From NCBI GenBank assembly GCA_000437555.1, contig FR901016.1, positions 1-22,152 of the forward strand: a DNA stretch of 22,152 nucleotides, in the 5' to 3' direction. Numbering within the stretch: the stretch's first letter is position 1; each line of letters begins with the position of its first letter. The notes beneath the pieces were generated by a model. It made no database searches. It worked only from the letters and a program-made list of their open reading frames with translations, and was not told the DNA's origin. A program made the translations under genes and the position numbers. Source of the DNA: Acidaminococcus sp. CAG:917. Its GTDB lineage: Bacteria > Bacillota > Clostridia > Christensenellales > CAG-917. This document shows, in pieces, positions 1-7,615 of the stretch.

Positions 1-1
1 G

Positions 2-70
2 GCGGCTGTAACGGTTACGGTCATACTTGTCCGCAGAAAGAAGAAAGCAAGGAAACAGGCAGAAACATAA
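2..70 (+). CDS. 3' end of a membrane-anchored protein (partial)
   Basis: The frame starting at base 2 reads AAVTVTVILVRRKKKARKQ and ends in TAA at 68-70. A short hydrophobic run followed by a cluster of Arg/Lys is the usual end of a single-pass protein with a small cytoplasmic tail, as in surface proteins and in accessory proteins of Firmicute conjugative elements. Only 22 codons are visible, so the family cannot be named. A competing frame (base 1) is also open but reads as low-quality sequence. The inferred link to a conjugative element rests on the inverted repeats just downstream. Confidence 0.45.
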   Translation, partial: AAVTVTVILVRRKKKARKQAET

Positions 71-90
71 AACACGAAAGGAGGGAAAAG

Positions 91-117
91 ATGAATACGA
101 CAAAAGAAAGGCTCTGA
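91..117 (+). pseudogene. Truncated gene start (8 codons) with strong ribosome binding site
   Basis: A near-perfect Shine-Dalgarno sequence (AAAGGAGGG, about 77-85) sits 5 nt before an ATG at 91. The reading frame MNTTKERL then hits TGA at 115-117. A strong initiation site in front of an 8-codon frame, right behind the stop of the previous gene, suggests the first codons of a lost operon gene whose body was deleted or shifted. A real leader peptide cannot be excluded. There is no further evidence for its identity. Confidence 0.3.
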
Positions 118-193
118 AAACAATTGTCATCAGGAGTGCTTGTATAGTTGTAATACCACCCAATTAATACGCAACGAAAGGAGTATTATTGCA

Positions 194-266
194 CCAATTT
201 GGCACCGTGGCGTGTGCTTGTCTATGACAAGTGGCGTCGCTTCGCTCCGACAGACAACCACACGCC
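194..266. repeat. Imperfect inverted repeat, possible oriT-like region of a decayed mobile element
   Basis: GGCGTGTGCTTGTCT (209-223) and AGACAACCACACGCC (252-266) are reverse complements at 14 of 15 positions. They enclose 28 nt that contain a further short pairing, GTCG/CGAC (236-239, 248-251). A 9-bp odd palindrome CCAATTTGG lies at 194-202. No convincing gene overlaps. Nested inverted repeats next to fragments of operon genes resemble transfer origins of Firmicute conjugative elements. That assignment is inference: I see no relaxase and cannot place a nick site. Confidence 0.35.
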
Positions 267-289
267 GCTACAAAATAATAAGGCTAGAC

Positions 290-367
290 GGAAAGCGAGA
301 GAGAAGCGGAGTTTCGCGCTGAACCGCTTGCGAAATCTTCCGTTTTTTCGCTCTCTCGTGGTTTTCC
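290..367. repeat. Long imperfect hairpin
   Basis: CGAGAGAG (296-303) pairs with CTCTCTCG (351-358). The pairing continues outward as GGAAA (290-294) with TTTCC (363-367). Inside, AAGCGG (304-309) pairs with CCGCTT (324-329), or alternatively TTTCGC (312-317) with GCGAAA (330-335). The whole unit directly follows the inverted repeat at 209-266 and probably belongs to the same mobile-element relic. An open minus-strand frame across it looks spurious. Confidence 0.4.
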
Positions 368-476
368 TTAATACTGCCTTTTTGTATATATCATACGGTG
401 TTCTGCTTGTCATTCTCCGAAGCTTGCCTTTTGTGGGCGCATTCTCGCATATTCCTCGGGAAAGTAAACGGTCGTA

Positions 477-527
477 AAATCCTTGCGTGGAAGTCTGAAT
501 TAAAAGACAGAAATGCAAGGATTTTTC
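477..527 (+). terminator. Intrinsic terminator-like hairpin
   Basis: AAAATCCTTGCGT (477-489) pairs with ATGCAAGGATTTT (513-525) through one G.U pair. An inner GTC/GAC pair and an AT-rich loop separate the arms, and a T run follows. It ends the stretch of mobile-element-like sequence and precedes the alcohol dehydrogenase remnant. The stem is long and the loop large, so it may not be an efficient terminator. Confidence 0.5.
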
Positions 528-654
528 TTTTGCAGATATTAAAGATATTTCCATTTTACCGTCATATGTTCTTGTTTGCTTGCTGAAATTCAATCGAATT
601 CTAGAGGATAAAGATAATGGAAAATGCAAGAAAAGGTTGCGGAATATTATCTGA

Positions 655-852
655 GAAAATCTCACTTTCAAAACGGGCGGAGTGGACGGCTGCGACGCAA
701 AGGAAATTCTGTCGCTCATATCCCAAGGCAAACTTGACGCTTCGGCACTCATTACCCACGCTTTCAACCTTTCCCAAGCCCGTGAGGCGTACGACCTTTT
801 CGCCTCTCACAAAGACGGCGTCATGAAAGTGGCTCTTGACTGCCAAAAATAA
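655..852 (+). pseudogene. C-terminal remnant of a zinc-type (MDR) alcohol dehydrogenase
   Basis: Frame 655-852 begins right after an in-frame TGA and reads ENLTFKTGGVDG, then a helix with LISQGKLDASALITH, then NLSQAREAYDLFASHKDGVM and KVALDCQK before TAA. This is the characteristic end of medium-chain NAD(P)-dependent alcohol dehydrogenases: the G-K-L-D..LITH..F segment, the EAYDLF helix and the final KV strand. About 65 residues remain of a family usually near 350. The zinc ligands and Rossmann fold are absent, so it cannot be active. The parent gene was probably cut when the neighbouring mobile sequence inserted or was deleted. Confidence 0.75.
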
Positions 853-911
853 AGGTGGATATACAAAAATATTTCCCGACTCAAATTTAAAAAGAGCACC
901 GATTAAAATCC

Positions 912-946
912 AAAAAAGAGCAATGCAATTTGCTCTTTTTATTTTT
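912..946 (+). terminator. Intrinsic terminator after the dehydrogenase remnant
   Basis: AAAAAGAGCA (913-922) and TGCTCTTTTT (931-940) form a perfect 10-bp stem with an 8-nt loop, followed by ATTTTTG. It lies 60 nt after the remnant's stop codon and is probably the original terminator of that gene. The A/T symmetry could also let it work on the minus strand. Confidence 0.8.
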
Positions 947-1042
947 GATTATATGAGCCAGGTCATATCGTAGCCCCGCTTGCTTTTAGAGTAAAAAGGT
1001 GGTAAAATTTTATAAAAAATAAATTAAATTTTGCGAGATAAA

Positions 1043-1347
1043 ATGGTTACGGGTTCAAACGTTAAAGGGAATACCCTTTATAATTCGAATGAGCAGGTTT
1101 TTGCCATATTGCTTAAAGACAGGACTACAAAAAAGAACTTGTTTGGGGTAAAAGCGTTTCGTTTATTGACAACGTAAAGTATGTTCGAGAAAAACTTCAT
1201 CTTAGTCAACAAATGCTTGCGAAGGAATTGGGTATTGCCTTTTCAACGGTAAACCGATTGGGAAATTGTAAGGGAAAATCGCAGCACATAGCAGAAAAGA
1301 AGTTTTATGACTACTGTGCAAAAAACGGAATTAAGTTTGATGATTAA
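1043..1347 (+). pseudogene. XRE-type helix-turn-helix gene, frameshifted
   Basis: The ATG at 1043 opens a 44-codon frame containing EQVFAILLKDRTTKKN. The frame that continues the sense is at -1 relative to it and encodes ELVWGKSVSFIDNVKYVREK, LHLSQQMLAKELGIAFSTVNRL and FYDYCAKNGIKFDD, ending at TAA 1345-1347. The second part is a clear XRE/Cro-type HTH. The two frames meet at ACA-AAA-AAG (1127-1135), a run of six A followed by G. The usual RWENGK after the recognition helix reads RLGNCK here, consistent with further small indels and decay. The N-terminal KDRTTKKN block resembles N-termini I associate with restriction-modification proteins, but I cannot name the family. It may be a relic of an earlier RM-linked regulator. 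Confidence 0.6.
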
Positions 1348-1426
1348 AAATGAAAGCCAACCTATATGAGCGCATGGCATCTAATTTATGATAAACGTCG
1401 ATGTTAGGTAATGGGAGATAAATCGA

Positions 1427-1996
1427 ATGAAAGCTTCAGAATGGATAGATTTGATTTTAGGTTTAATAAATATAATTGCAATAATTTTGATACCTATTGC
1501 GGCAGTCATTATTGGACAAAAATTGCAAGACCGAGCAAAAAAACGGGAAGACAAAATGAATATTCTCAAAACTCTAATGACTGCAAGGATATATGGGTGG
1601 ACCGCTGATTCAGTTCATTCTTTAAATATAATTGATATAGTTTTTGCGAAAGATGAATTGGTAAGAAGTGCGTGGGGAAAATTATATAATTTTTATTGCA
1701 CACACAGGGGTAAGGATTTTAGTGAAGATGAAGCAAAAGAAGCAGTTGAATTGAATAATAAGCTCATTGAAGAGATTGCGAAATCTATCGGTTACAAGGA
1801 AGAAATTGTAGCTGCTTCTATAAACAAGCCATATAAACCGGATGGAATGGTAAAAGCAATGCAAAGTCAAGCCACGGCACAAGAAAATTATAATAATATG
1901 CTTGAAAAAGTTATGATTATTATGGCAGATCAACAATTGCGAAATGCAAAGGCACCGCAAGAGGGTGTGAACAACAAGGAGAACGCAAATGGATAA
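1427..1996 (+). CDS. DUF6680-type membrane-anchored protein of the type III RM operon
   Basis: The 189-residue product has one N-terminal membrane segment (about residues 9-30, LILGLINIIAIILIPIAAVI) followed by a basic stretch and KKREDKMNILKTLMTARIYG. A soluble helical domain then carries NIIDIVFAKDELVRSAWGKL and a conserved-looking SIGYKEEI....KPY. From memory this fits DUF6680, a family of unknown function often found beside restriction systems. A GGGAGA sequence lies about 9 nt before the ATG. The last 8 nt overlap the start of mod (ATGGATAA), so the two are translationally coupled. The C-terminal 40 residues are polar. Its role is unknown; membrane tethering or modulation of the RM complex is inference. 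Confidence 0.75.
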   Translation: MKASEWIDLILGLINIIAIILIPIAAVIIGQKLQDRAKKREDKMNILKTLMTARIYGWTADSVHSLNIIDIVFAKDELVRSAWGKLYNFYCTHRGKDFSEDEAKEAVELNNKLIEEIAKSIGYKEEIVAASINKPYKPDGMVKAMQSQATAQENYNNMLEKVMIIMADQQLRNAKAPQEGVNNKENANG

Positions 1997-3791
1997 AATG
2001 GACGGAATGACAATGGATATCGAACAGGAGAATGTGGAAAAACTCAAAGAAGTTTTCCCCGAAGTGTTCATGGGCGGCAAAGTAGACTTTGATAAATTGC
2101 AGGGGCTTTTGGGGAATTATATTGCGGACGATAAAGAGAAATACAGCTTTTCTTGGAAGGGAAAGGCGGACAGCCTGCGCCTTGCACAAAAGAGGAGTAC
2201 GGGAACGCTCCGCCCTTGTAAGGAAGAGAGCAAAGATTGGGACACGACAGGAAATCTCTATATCGAGGGCGATAATCTGGAAGTATTAAAGCTTTTGCAG
2301 TCATCCTACCTTAATTCCATTAAAATGATATACATTGATCCGCCTTATAATACAGGTAGCGACTTTGTCTATACCGACGATTTTGCGGACGGTATCGCGC
2401 ACTACAAGGAAGTTACGAGGCAAACCACAAAATCCAACCCCGAAACGGCAGGCAGATACCACACTAATTGGCTGAATATGATGTATCCGCGCCTCAAACT
2501 TGCCCGCAACCTTTTGACCGATGACGGCGTTATCTTTATTTCCATTGACGACAACGAACAAGCAAACTTAAAGAAACTTTGCGATGAAGTGTTCGGGGAA
2601 GATAATTTTGTTGCTGATGTTATATGGAAGAGAAAAAGAGGAAGAGATAATTCTGCAAAATGGTTTAGTAAGTCTCACGAATATCTTTTGATATATGCAA
2701 AAAAACTTGAAGAATTTAATACAAATTATTTGGAGTTAAACGAGGAAACAAAAGCTGCATATAAAAATCCGGATAATGATCCGAGGGGACCTTATCGTAT
2801 GTTAGGATGTTGGGCAAGAGGGACACAGGGCGGTGTAAAATACGATTTTACGACAAAAAAAGGACAGTATTTTACTGAACGTCTATGGCTGTTCAGTAAA
2901 GAAAATTTACAAAAACTTGATGAGGAAGATAAACTAATTATTCATGGAGACAACGTGTATAGAAAAATGTTTATCTTTGAGAATAAAGGTAAAATACCCG
3001 AAACTATATGGGATTCAACTTCAAATGCAGCTAATGCTGCAGATGAGATAAAAAAGATATTTGGTGGCATAATTTTTGATACACCAAAGCCAATTCCATA
3101 CGTTATAGAGATGCTTAAAGTGGCGACCGATAAAGAAAGCCTTATCCTCGACTTTTTCAGCGGTTCAGCGACGACCGCGCATGCGGTTATGCAGTTAAAC
3201 GCAGAGGACGGCGGTCACCGTAGGTTTATTTGTGTTCAGCTCCCTGAAAAAACAGACGAACAGAGCGAGGCATACAAGGCAGGATATAAGACGATTTGTG
3301 AAATCGGCAAAGAGCGTATCCGCAGAGCGGGGGAGAAGATAAAAAAAGAATCGCCGCTTACGACACAAAATCTTGATACAGGTTTCAAGGTGTTTAAGCT
3401 CGATAGCAGTAACCTTGCAAAGTGGGATAATACTCCGACGACTGATGAGGAGGAAGTAAAAAAGCGTATTCAGCAGAGCCTTTTCTACCTTGTGGAAGGC
3501 AGAGAGGATCTCGACCTTATTTATGAGATAATGCTCAAATACGGCTTGTCCTTGACCTTACCCGTAGAGGAACGCAAATTTGACAATGTGCCCGCTTACA
3601 TTATCAATCATCCAGACTATAAGGTGCTTATCTGCTTACAACCGAATATTACCCTTTCGGCAGTAGAGGAAATGGACAAAGAGACTATCGGGACGTATAT
3701 TTTTGCCGACCGTTGCTTTGCCGATGCCAACATTCTTTCCAACACGGAAGAAATTCTCAAAAAGAAAGATAAAGAAATGAGGCTGTTTTGA
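1989..3791 (+). CDS. mod: Type III restriction-modification DNA methyltransferase (Mod)
   Basis: This 600-residue enzyme is a beta-class N6-adenine (N4/N6) methyltransferase that both methylates and recognises the target site for the type III complex. The catalytic DPPYNTG is at residues 117-123. The target-recognition region follows at roughly 205-375. The S-adenosylmethionine motif ILDFFSGSATTAHA is near 386-399, in the order IV-TRD-I expected for the beta class. Length is normal for Mod. The AAGGAG before the ATG at 1989 supports this start, although Met residues 4 and 7 are alternatives. DNA for the target-recognition part (about 2605-3120) has near 30% GC in sampled rows, against about 48-55% in rows at 2461-2520 and 3121-3240. 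This suggests a domain swap. It shares the operon with res at 4444. Confidence 0.95.
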   Translation: MDKMDGMTMDIEQENVEKLKEVFPEVFMGGKVDFDKLQGLLGNYIADDKEKYSFSWKGKADSLRLAQKRSTGTLRPCKEESKDWDTTGNLYIEGDNLEVLKLLQSSYLNSIKMIYIDPPYNTGSDFVYTDDFADGIAHYKEVTRQTTKSNPETAGRYHTNWLNMMYPRLKLARNLLTDDGVIFISIDDNEQANLKKLCDEVFGEDNFVADVIWKRKRGRDNSAKWFSKSHEYLLIYAKKLEEFNTNYLELNEETKAAYKNPDNDPRGPYRMLGCWARGTQGGVKYDFTTKKGQYFTERLWLFSKENLQKLDEEDKLIIHGDNVYRKMFIFENKGKIPETIWDSTSNAANAADEIKKIFGGIIFDTPKPIPYVIEMLKVATDKESLILDFFSGSATTAHAVMQLNAEDGGHRRFICVQLPEKTDEQSEAYKAGYKTICEIGKERIRRAGEKIKKESPLTTQNLDTGFKVFKLDSSNLAKWDNTPTTDEEEVKKRIQQSLFYLVEGREDLDLIYEIMLKYGLSLTLPVEERKFDNVPAYIINHPDYKVLICLQPNITLSAVEEMDKETIGTYIFADRCFADANILSNTEEILKKKDKEMRLF

Positions 3792-3825
3792 TATATGAAT
3801 TTGAACTAAGATTGGGGGAAAGCAT

Positions 3826-4419
3826 ATGATAAACGGGGTTATAACATGGGTCGATGTCGGAATTTTTGTCTTGACTTTAATTAGTGTCATTGTAACAAGT
3901 ATATTAACGATTTTGATTATCTTTCAAACGGCAAAAAACACTAAAAGAGAACATCAATTAAATGAAAATATATCCGATAGTCAAAAAGCATTTAATGAAT
4001 TGCAATTAAAATTACAACAAAGAGAGGATAAAAAACAAGCCTATCTTAATATTGTCAGATGTATTTGTTATAATAATTGCTTGTTGGGTTACCTATATCC
4101 AAAATATAAAAATACCCCTAACGATATTGAGGGGTTAAACGAAGGATTAAGAAAAATATATAAAATCGATATAGTAGATATTTCAACCGAGTTAGAACTT
4201 GCTTCAATTTTTGTTAGTAAAGATAATAAAGATTTGGTAAAGGAATTTGCAAAATGTTTTAAAAATATATTATCTCAATTAGCAGAGATTGAGCAAAGAC
4301 TAATAGTGAAAAAAAAGAATGTTACTGGCTTGTTAAATGAAGCGGAAACAAAATCTTTTAAGTTAAAAGAGTTGTCAAACCAGATTTTAAAAAGTTTTGA
4401 AGAAGAATTATCGATATAG
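3826..4419 (+). CDS. Membrane-anchored coiled-coil protein between mod and res, unknown family
   Basis: This 197-residue protein has a membrane segment at about residues 10-33 (VGIFVLTLISVIVTSILTIL). A heptad-like helix follows (KREHQLNENISDSQKAFNEL, then QLKLQQREDKKQAYLNIVRC), and then a helical domain with several Lys/Glu-rich helices. I do not recognise the family. Its layout mirrors the DUF6680-type protein upstream: membrane helix, basic linker, a RED-K element, then a helical soluble domain. GGGGGAAAG lies 6-7 nt before the ATG. The gene is very AT-rich compared with res and most of mod, so it may have joined the operon separately. Insertion between mod and res is unusual, since the two are normally adjacent. 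A regulatory or anti-phage membrane role is only inference. Confidence 0.8.
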   Translation: MINGVITWVDVGIFVLTLISVIVTSILTILIIFQTAKNTKREHQLNENISDSQKAFNELQLKLQQREDKKQAYLNIVRCICYNNCLLGYLYPKYKNTPNDIEGLNEGLRKIYKIDIVDISTELELASIFVSKDNKDLVKEFAKCFKNILSQLAEIEQRLIVKKKNVTGLLNEAETKSFKLKELSNQILKSFEEELSI

Positions 4420-4443
4420 GGTATATAAAAGAATTGACGGGAA

Positions 4444-7368
4444 ATGGTCGCAAAAATGAAACTGAAATTTAAGAAACAACAATTTCAATCGGATGCCGTG
4501 GCGGCGGTGGTGGATTTATTCAAAGGGCAGGCTTCGAGCGTGTCGCCTTTTACCGTGGGGAAACTGGATATTATTGATTATGCGCAGGATTCCGTGTTCG
4601 GTTATGGCAATACGCTCACGCTTACGGCAGAGGAGATAACGCGCAATCTTCACGAAGTGCAACAGCGCAATCTTTTGCCGCTCACTGAGCCTGAACAGCT
4701 CCGCTTTAATATCGAGATGGAAACGGGTACGGGCAAGACGTTTGTCTACACAAAGACCATCTACGAACTCAACAAGCGTTACGGATTTAATAAATTTGTC
4801 ATTCTTGTGCCGAGCGTGGCAATCCGAGAGGGCGCATATAAGTCCTTGCAGATAACGGAAGACTACTTCCGTCAGGAGTATGACGGCAAACGCGCGCACT
4901 TCTTCATTTACGATTCAAAAAAGCGCAACGAAGTGCGTGACTTCGCACTTTCCACCAATCTTGAAATCATGATCGTCAACATTGACGCGATCAAAAAGGA
5001 CGAAAATCTTTTCAATCAGGAAAGCGATAAAATGGACAAGACTGCCCGTGAATTTATGGCACAGTGCCGTCCTATTCTCATCATCGATGAACCGCAGAGC
5101 ATCGACAATACGGATAAATCGAGAAAGGCGATTGAAAACCTCAACCCTTTATGCGAACTCCGTTATTCGGCAACACATAAGCAGGTTTTCAACACCGTGT
5201 ACCGTTTAACGGCTGTGGATGCATATCAAATGAATATCGTCAAGCAGATATGTGTTGCGAATCAGTCACTTATGGACGATTTTAACAAACCCTATATCAG
5301 GCTATTGGAAGTGGGCAAAAAGTCGTCTTTTTATGCTAAAGTGGAGATAGACGTAAAGAGTAGAGCAACGGGCATCGTTAAACGCGAGGTAAAGACGGTA
5401 AAGCAGGGCGACAGCCTGTTTGCAATCACGGGCAGAGAAATTTACGAAGGATACGATATTGCCGGTATCGATTGCACGGAAGGTTGGGAACAGATAGAGT
5501 TTGCCAATACCGAAGTCCTTGCGCTCCATAAGGCAATCGGTGCCGTGGACGAGATGACGTTCAAGCGCGAACAGATCAAGCGCACGATCGAAATTCATCT
5601 TGAAAAGGAAAAGAGGTATCTAAGTCGCGGCATAAAGGTGCTGTCGTTGTTCTTTATCGACGAAGTTGCCAAGTACCGTGATTACGAGCAAGAGGACGGC
5701 AAGGGTATTTATGCGAGAATGTTCGAGGAACTGTATGCGGAACTTATACAGCAACCGCGTTTTGCAACAGTAAAAGAGTTTTATAGACAATCGGCAAGCG
5801 AAGTGCATAACGGTTATTTCTCTTGCGATAAAAAGGGCAGAGTAAAGGACACAAAGGGCGATACGGCGGAAGATTACAGTACCTATAATACAATTATGAA
5901 AGACAAAGAGTGGCTGCTTTCCTTTGATTGTCCGCTCCGCTTTATATTCTCACACTCCGCGCTCAAAGAAGGGTGGGATAACCCGAACGTGTTCCAGATA
6001 TGCACGCTCATCGAAAACAAGACCGTATTCACTTGCCGTCAGAAAATCGGCAGAGGTTTGCGCCTTTGTGTAGACCAAAACGGTGAGAGAATAGACGATA
6101 AAAACGTCAATATTTTGCATGTTATCGCGCAGGAATCTTTTGCAGAGTTTGCGGATAAATTGCAAAAGGAAATTGAGGAACTCGGTGTCAAATTCGGTGT
6201 GCTTGACGCGGATATGTTTGTCAATATCTCTTATAAAGACGAAACAGGTACGGAGGCAGTCATTACAATAAAGGATGCGGGGGACATTTTGGAACACTTC
6301 CGCAAAAAGAATTATATCGACAGCCAAGGCAAAATCAAAGATACGCTCAAAAATGACCTTATGAGCGGCACGGTCGATCTTCCCGCGCGCTTTGAAGCGG
6401 CAAGGCAAAGGTTGCTCCCGATTATCGGCAATGCAAATACAAAGGTCAACATCAAGCCCGAACGCAAGCAGGTTTTCGTCAAGAGAAGGGATGAAATGTT
6501 TATGAATCCGCTCTTTATGGAGCTATGGGATAAGATGAAGCAAAAGACCATCTATCGCATCAATATGGATATTCGGTATCTGATTGAAAAGAGCGTCAAA
6601 GAGATTTCGGAAATGCCTGAGATTCGCAAAAGTCGCCTTCTCAAAGAGGTTGCAAGTTTCAATATCAAAAAAAGCGGCGTTGACTATATAGAGAGTGCAA
6701 GTTCTACAAGCGAATATGAACAGGAGCTGTTGCTTCCCGACGTGGTCCGCACTCTTGCGGACAGCACGAAATTGCCGAGAAACAACATTGCACAGATACT
6801 ACTTGAATGCGGACGGCTGAAAGATTTTCTCAACAATCCAGAAAAGTTTATCGAAGTCGTCTCCGAAATAATAAACCGTAACAAGACTGAAAGGGCAATA
6901 GACGGAATTAAGTATATAAAACTTGACGGACAGGAGTACACCCTTTATGAAGTATTTAATTTCGACGATGAAAAGGACATCATTGCTTTCGAGGATATCA
7001 ATGCGATAAAAGTAGAACACTCTGTATATGACTATGTTATTTATGATAGTGATACGGTTGAGAGACCTTTTGCCGAAGCACTTGACAGCGACCCCGATGT
7101 GAAATTATTCTTCAAGATACCGCAGAGGTTCAAGATTAGTACTCCGCTCTCCAACTATTCACCCGACTGGGCTGTTTATATGGAAAAAGAGAGCGAAAAG
7201 AAAATGTATTTTGTTATCGAAACCAAAGGTACAACCGATGAACATAAGCTGCGCCCTTCCGAACGACTGAAAATACGTTGCGGCAGAGAGCATTTCAAGG
7301 CTCTTGACAACGAAATTGATTACGAATTCGCAAAGGATTGGCAAGAACTAAAACGCGATAAGGTATGA
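4444..7368 (+). CDS. res: Type III restriction enzyme, helicase-nuclease subunit (Res)
   Basis: At 974 residues this is a full-length Res subunit, which translocates or slides on DNA with ATP and cleaves away from unmethylated sites when bound to Mod. Superfamily 2 helicase motifs appear in order: Walker A METGTGKT (92-99), Walker B IIDEPQ (DEPQ 215-218), motif III SATHK (242-246), KEGWDNPN (508-515), and motif VI QKIGRGLR (533-540). The C-terminal nuclease is PD-(D/E)xK: SPDWAVYM (906-913) and VIETKG (924-929) give Pro907-Asp908, Glu926 and Lys928. All catalytic residues are present, so it looks active. The ATG at 4444 has weak ACGGG upstream. Met5 (4456, MKLKFKKQQFQ) is closer to the usual family start, so either is possible. 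Confidence 0.95.
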   Translation: MVAKMKLKFKKQQFQSDAVAAVVDLFKGQASSVSPFTVGKLDIIDYAQDSVFGYGNTLTLTAEEITRNLHEVQQRNLLPLTEPEQLRFNIEMETGTGKTFVYTKTIYELNKRYGFNKFVILVPSVAIREGAYKSLQITEDYFRQEYDGKRAHFFIYDSKKRNEVRDFALSTNLEIMIVNIDAIKKDENLFNQESDKMDKTAREFMAQCRPILIIDEPQSIDNTDKSRKAIENLNPLCELRYSATHKQVFNTVYRLTAVDAYQMNIVKQICVANQSLMDDFNKPYIRLLEVGKKSSFYAKVEIDVKSRATGIVKREVKTVKQGDSLFAITGREIYEGYDIAGIDCTEGWEQIEFANTEVLALHKAIGAVDEMTFKREQIKRTIEIHLEKEKRYLSRGIKVLSLFFIDEVAKYRDYEQEDGKGIYARMFEELYAELIQQPRFATVKEFYRQSASEVHNGYFSCDKKGRVKDTKGDTAEDYSTYNTIMKDKEWLLSFDCPLRFIFSHSALKEGWDNPNVFQICTLIENKTVFTCRQKIGRGLRLCVDQNGERIDDKNVNILHVIAQESFAEFADKLQKEIEELGVKFGVLDADMFVNISYKDETGTEAVITIKDAGDILEHFRKKNYIDSQGKIKDTLKNDLMSGTVDLPARFEAARQRLLPIIGNANTKVNIKPERKQVFVKRRDEMFMNPLFMELWDKMKQKTIYRINMDIRYLIEKSVKEISEMPEIRKSRLLKEVASFNIKKSGVDYIESASSTSEYEQELLLPDVVRTLADSTKLPRNNIAQILLECGRLKDFLNNPEKFIEVVSEIINRNKTERAIDGIKYIKLDGQEYTLYEVFNFDDEKDIIAFEDINAIKVEHSVYDYVIYDSDTVERPFAEALDSDPDVKLFFKIPQRFKISTPLSNYSPDWAVYMEKESEKKMYFVIETKGTTDEHKLRPSERLKIRCGREHFKALDNEIDYEFAKDWQELKRDKV

Positions 7369-7585
7369 TTAGTTTAAAACAGTTTATTTAAAAACTCAAG
7401 TAGCATTTGTTGTATTAAGTGGCAGTTTAGGGTTAATTATTGCCTTTTGGGCGGAATATTTCAGGCGTTAAAAATGTATGCGGTCAGTGTGTGGTCAGTC
7501 TTTTGTCGGCTGGTGCATGGGTCTTAGCTAAATGTGCTCTAAATCGCTTTTTTTATTCAATATATTGTGGTATAAACCCAAAACA

Positions 7586-7611
7586 AAAAACCGCTATTCA
7601 TAGCGGTTTTT
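7586..7611. terminator. Bidirectional intrinsic terminator (RM operon and tRNA-Ser)
   Basis: AAAAACCGCTA (7586-7596) and TAGCGGTTTTT (7601-7611) form a perfect 11-bp stem closed by TTCA, with A runs on one side and T runs on the other. It lies 4 nt past the 3' end of the minus-strand tRNA-Ser and 217 nt past res, so it can end transcription from both directions. Confidence 0.9.
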
Positions 7612-7615
7612 AATT

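Noticed and set aside
222..767. Long minus-strand open frame (181 codons)
   Set aside because: It runs through the inverted repeats, a terminator hairpin and the antisense of the dehydrogenase remnant. Composition is Arg/Lys/Ser-heavy with no recognisable domain.
1046..1066. GGTTCAAAC resembling a tRNA T-loop
   Set aside because: Flanking bases do not form a T stem and no acceptor stem or anticodon arm can be drawn; it lies inside the HTH pseudogene frame.
1350..1391. 13-codon frame MKANLYERMASNL after the HTH pseudogene
   Set aside because: No ribosome binding site and immediate stop; could be another truncated start, but nothing supports expression.
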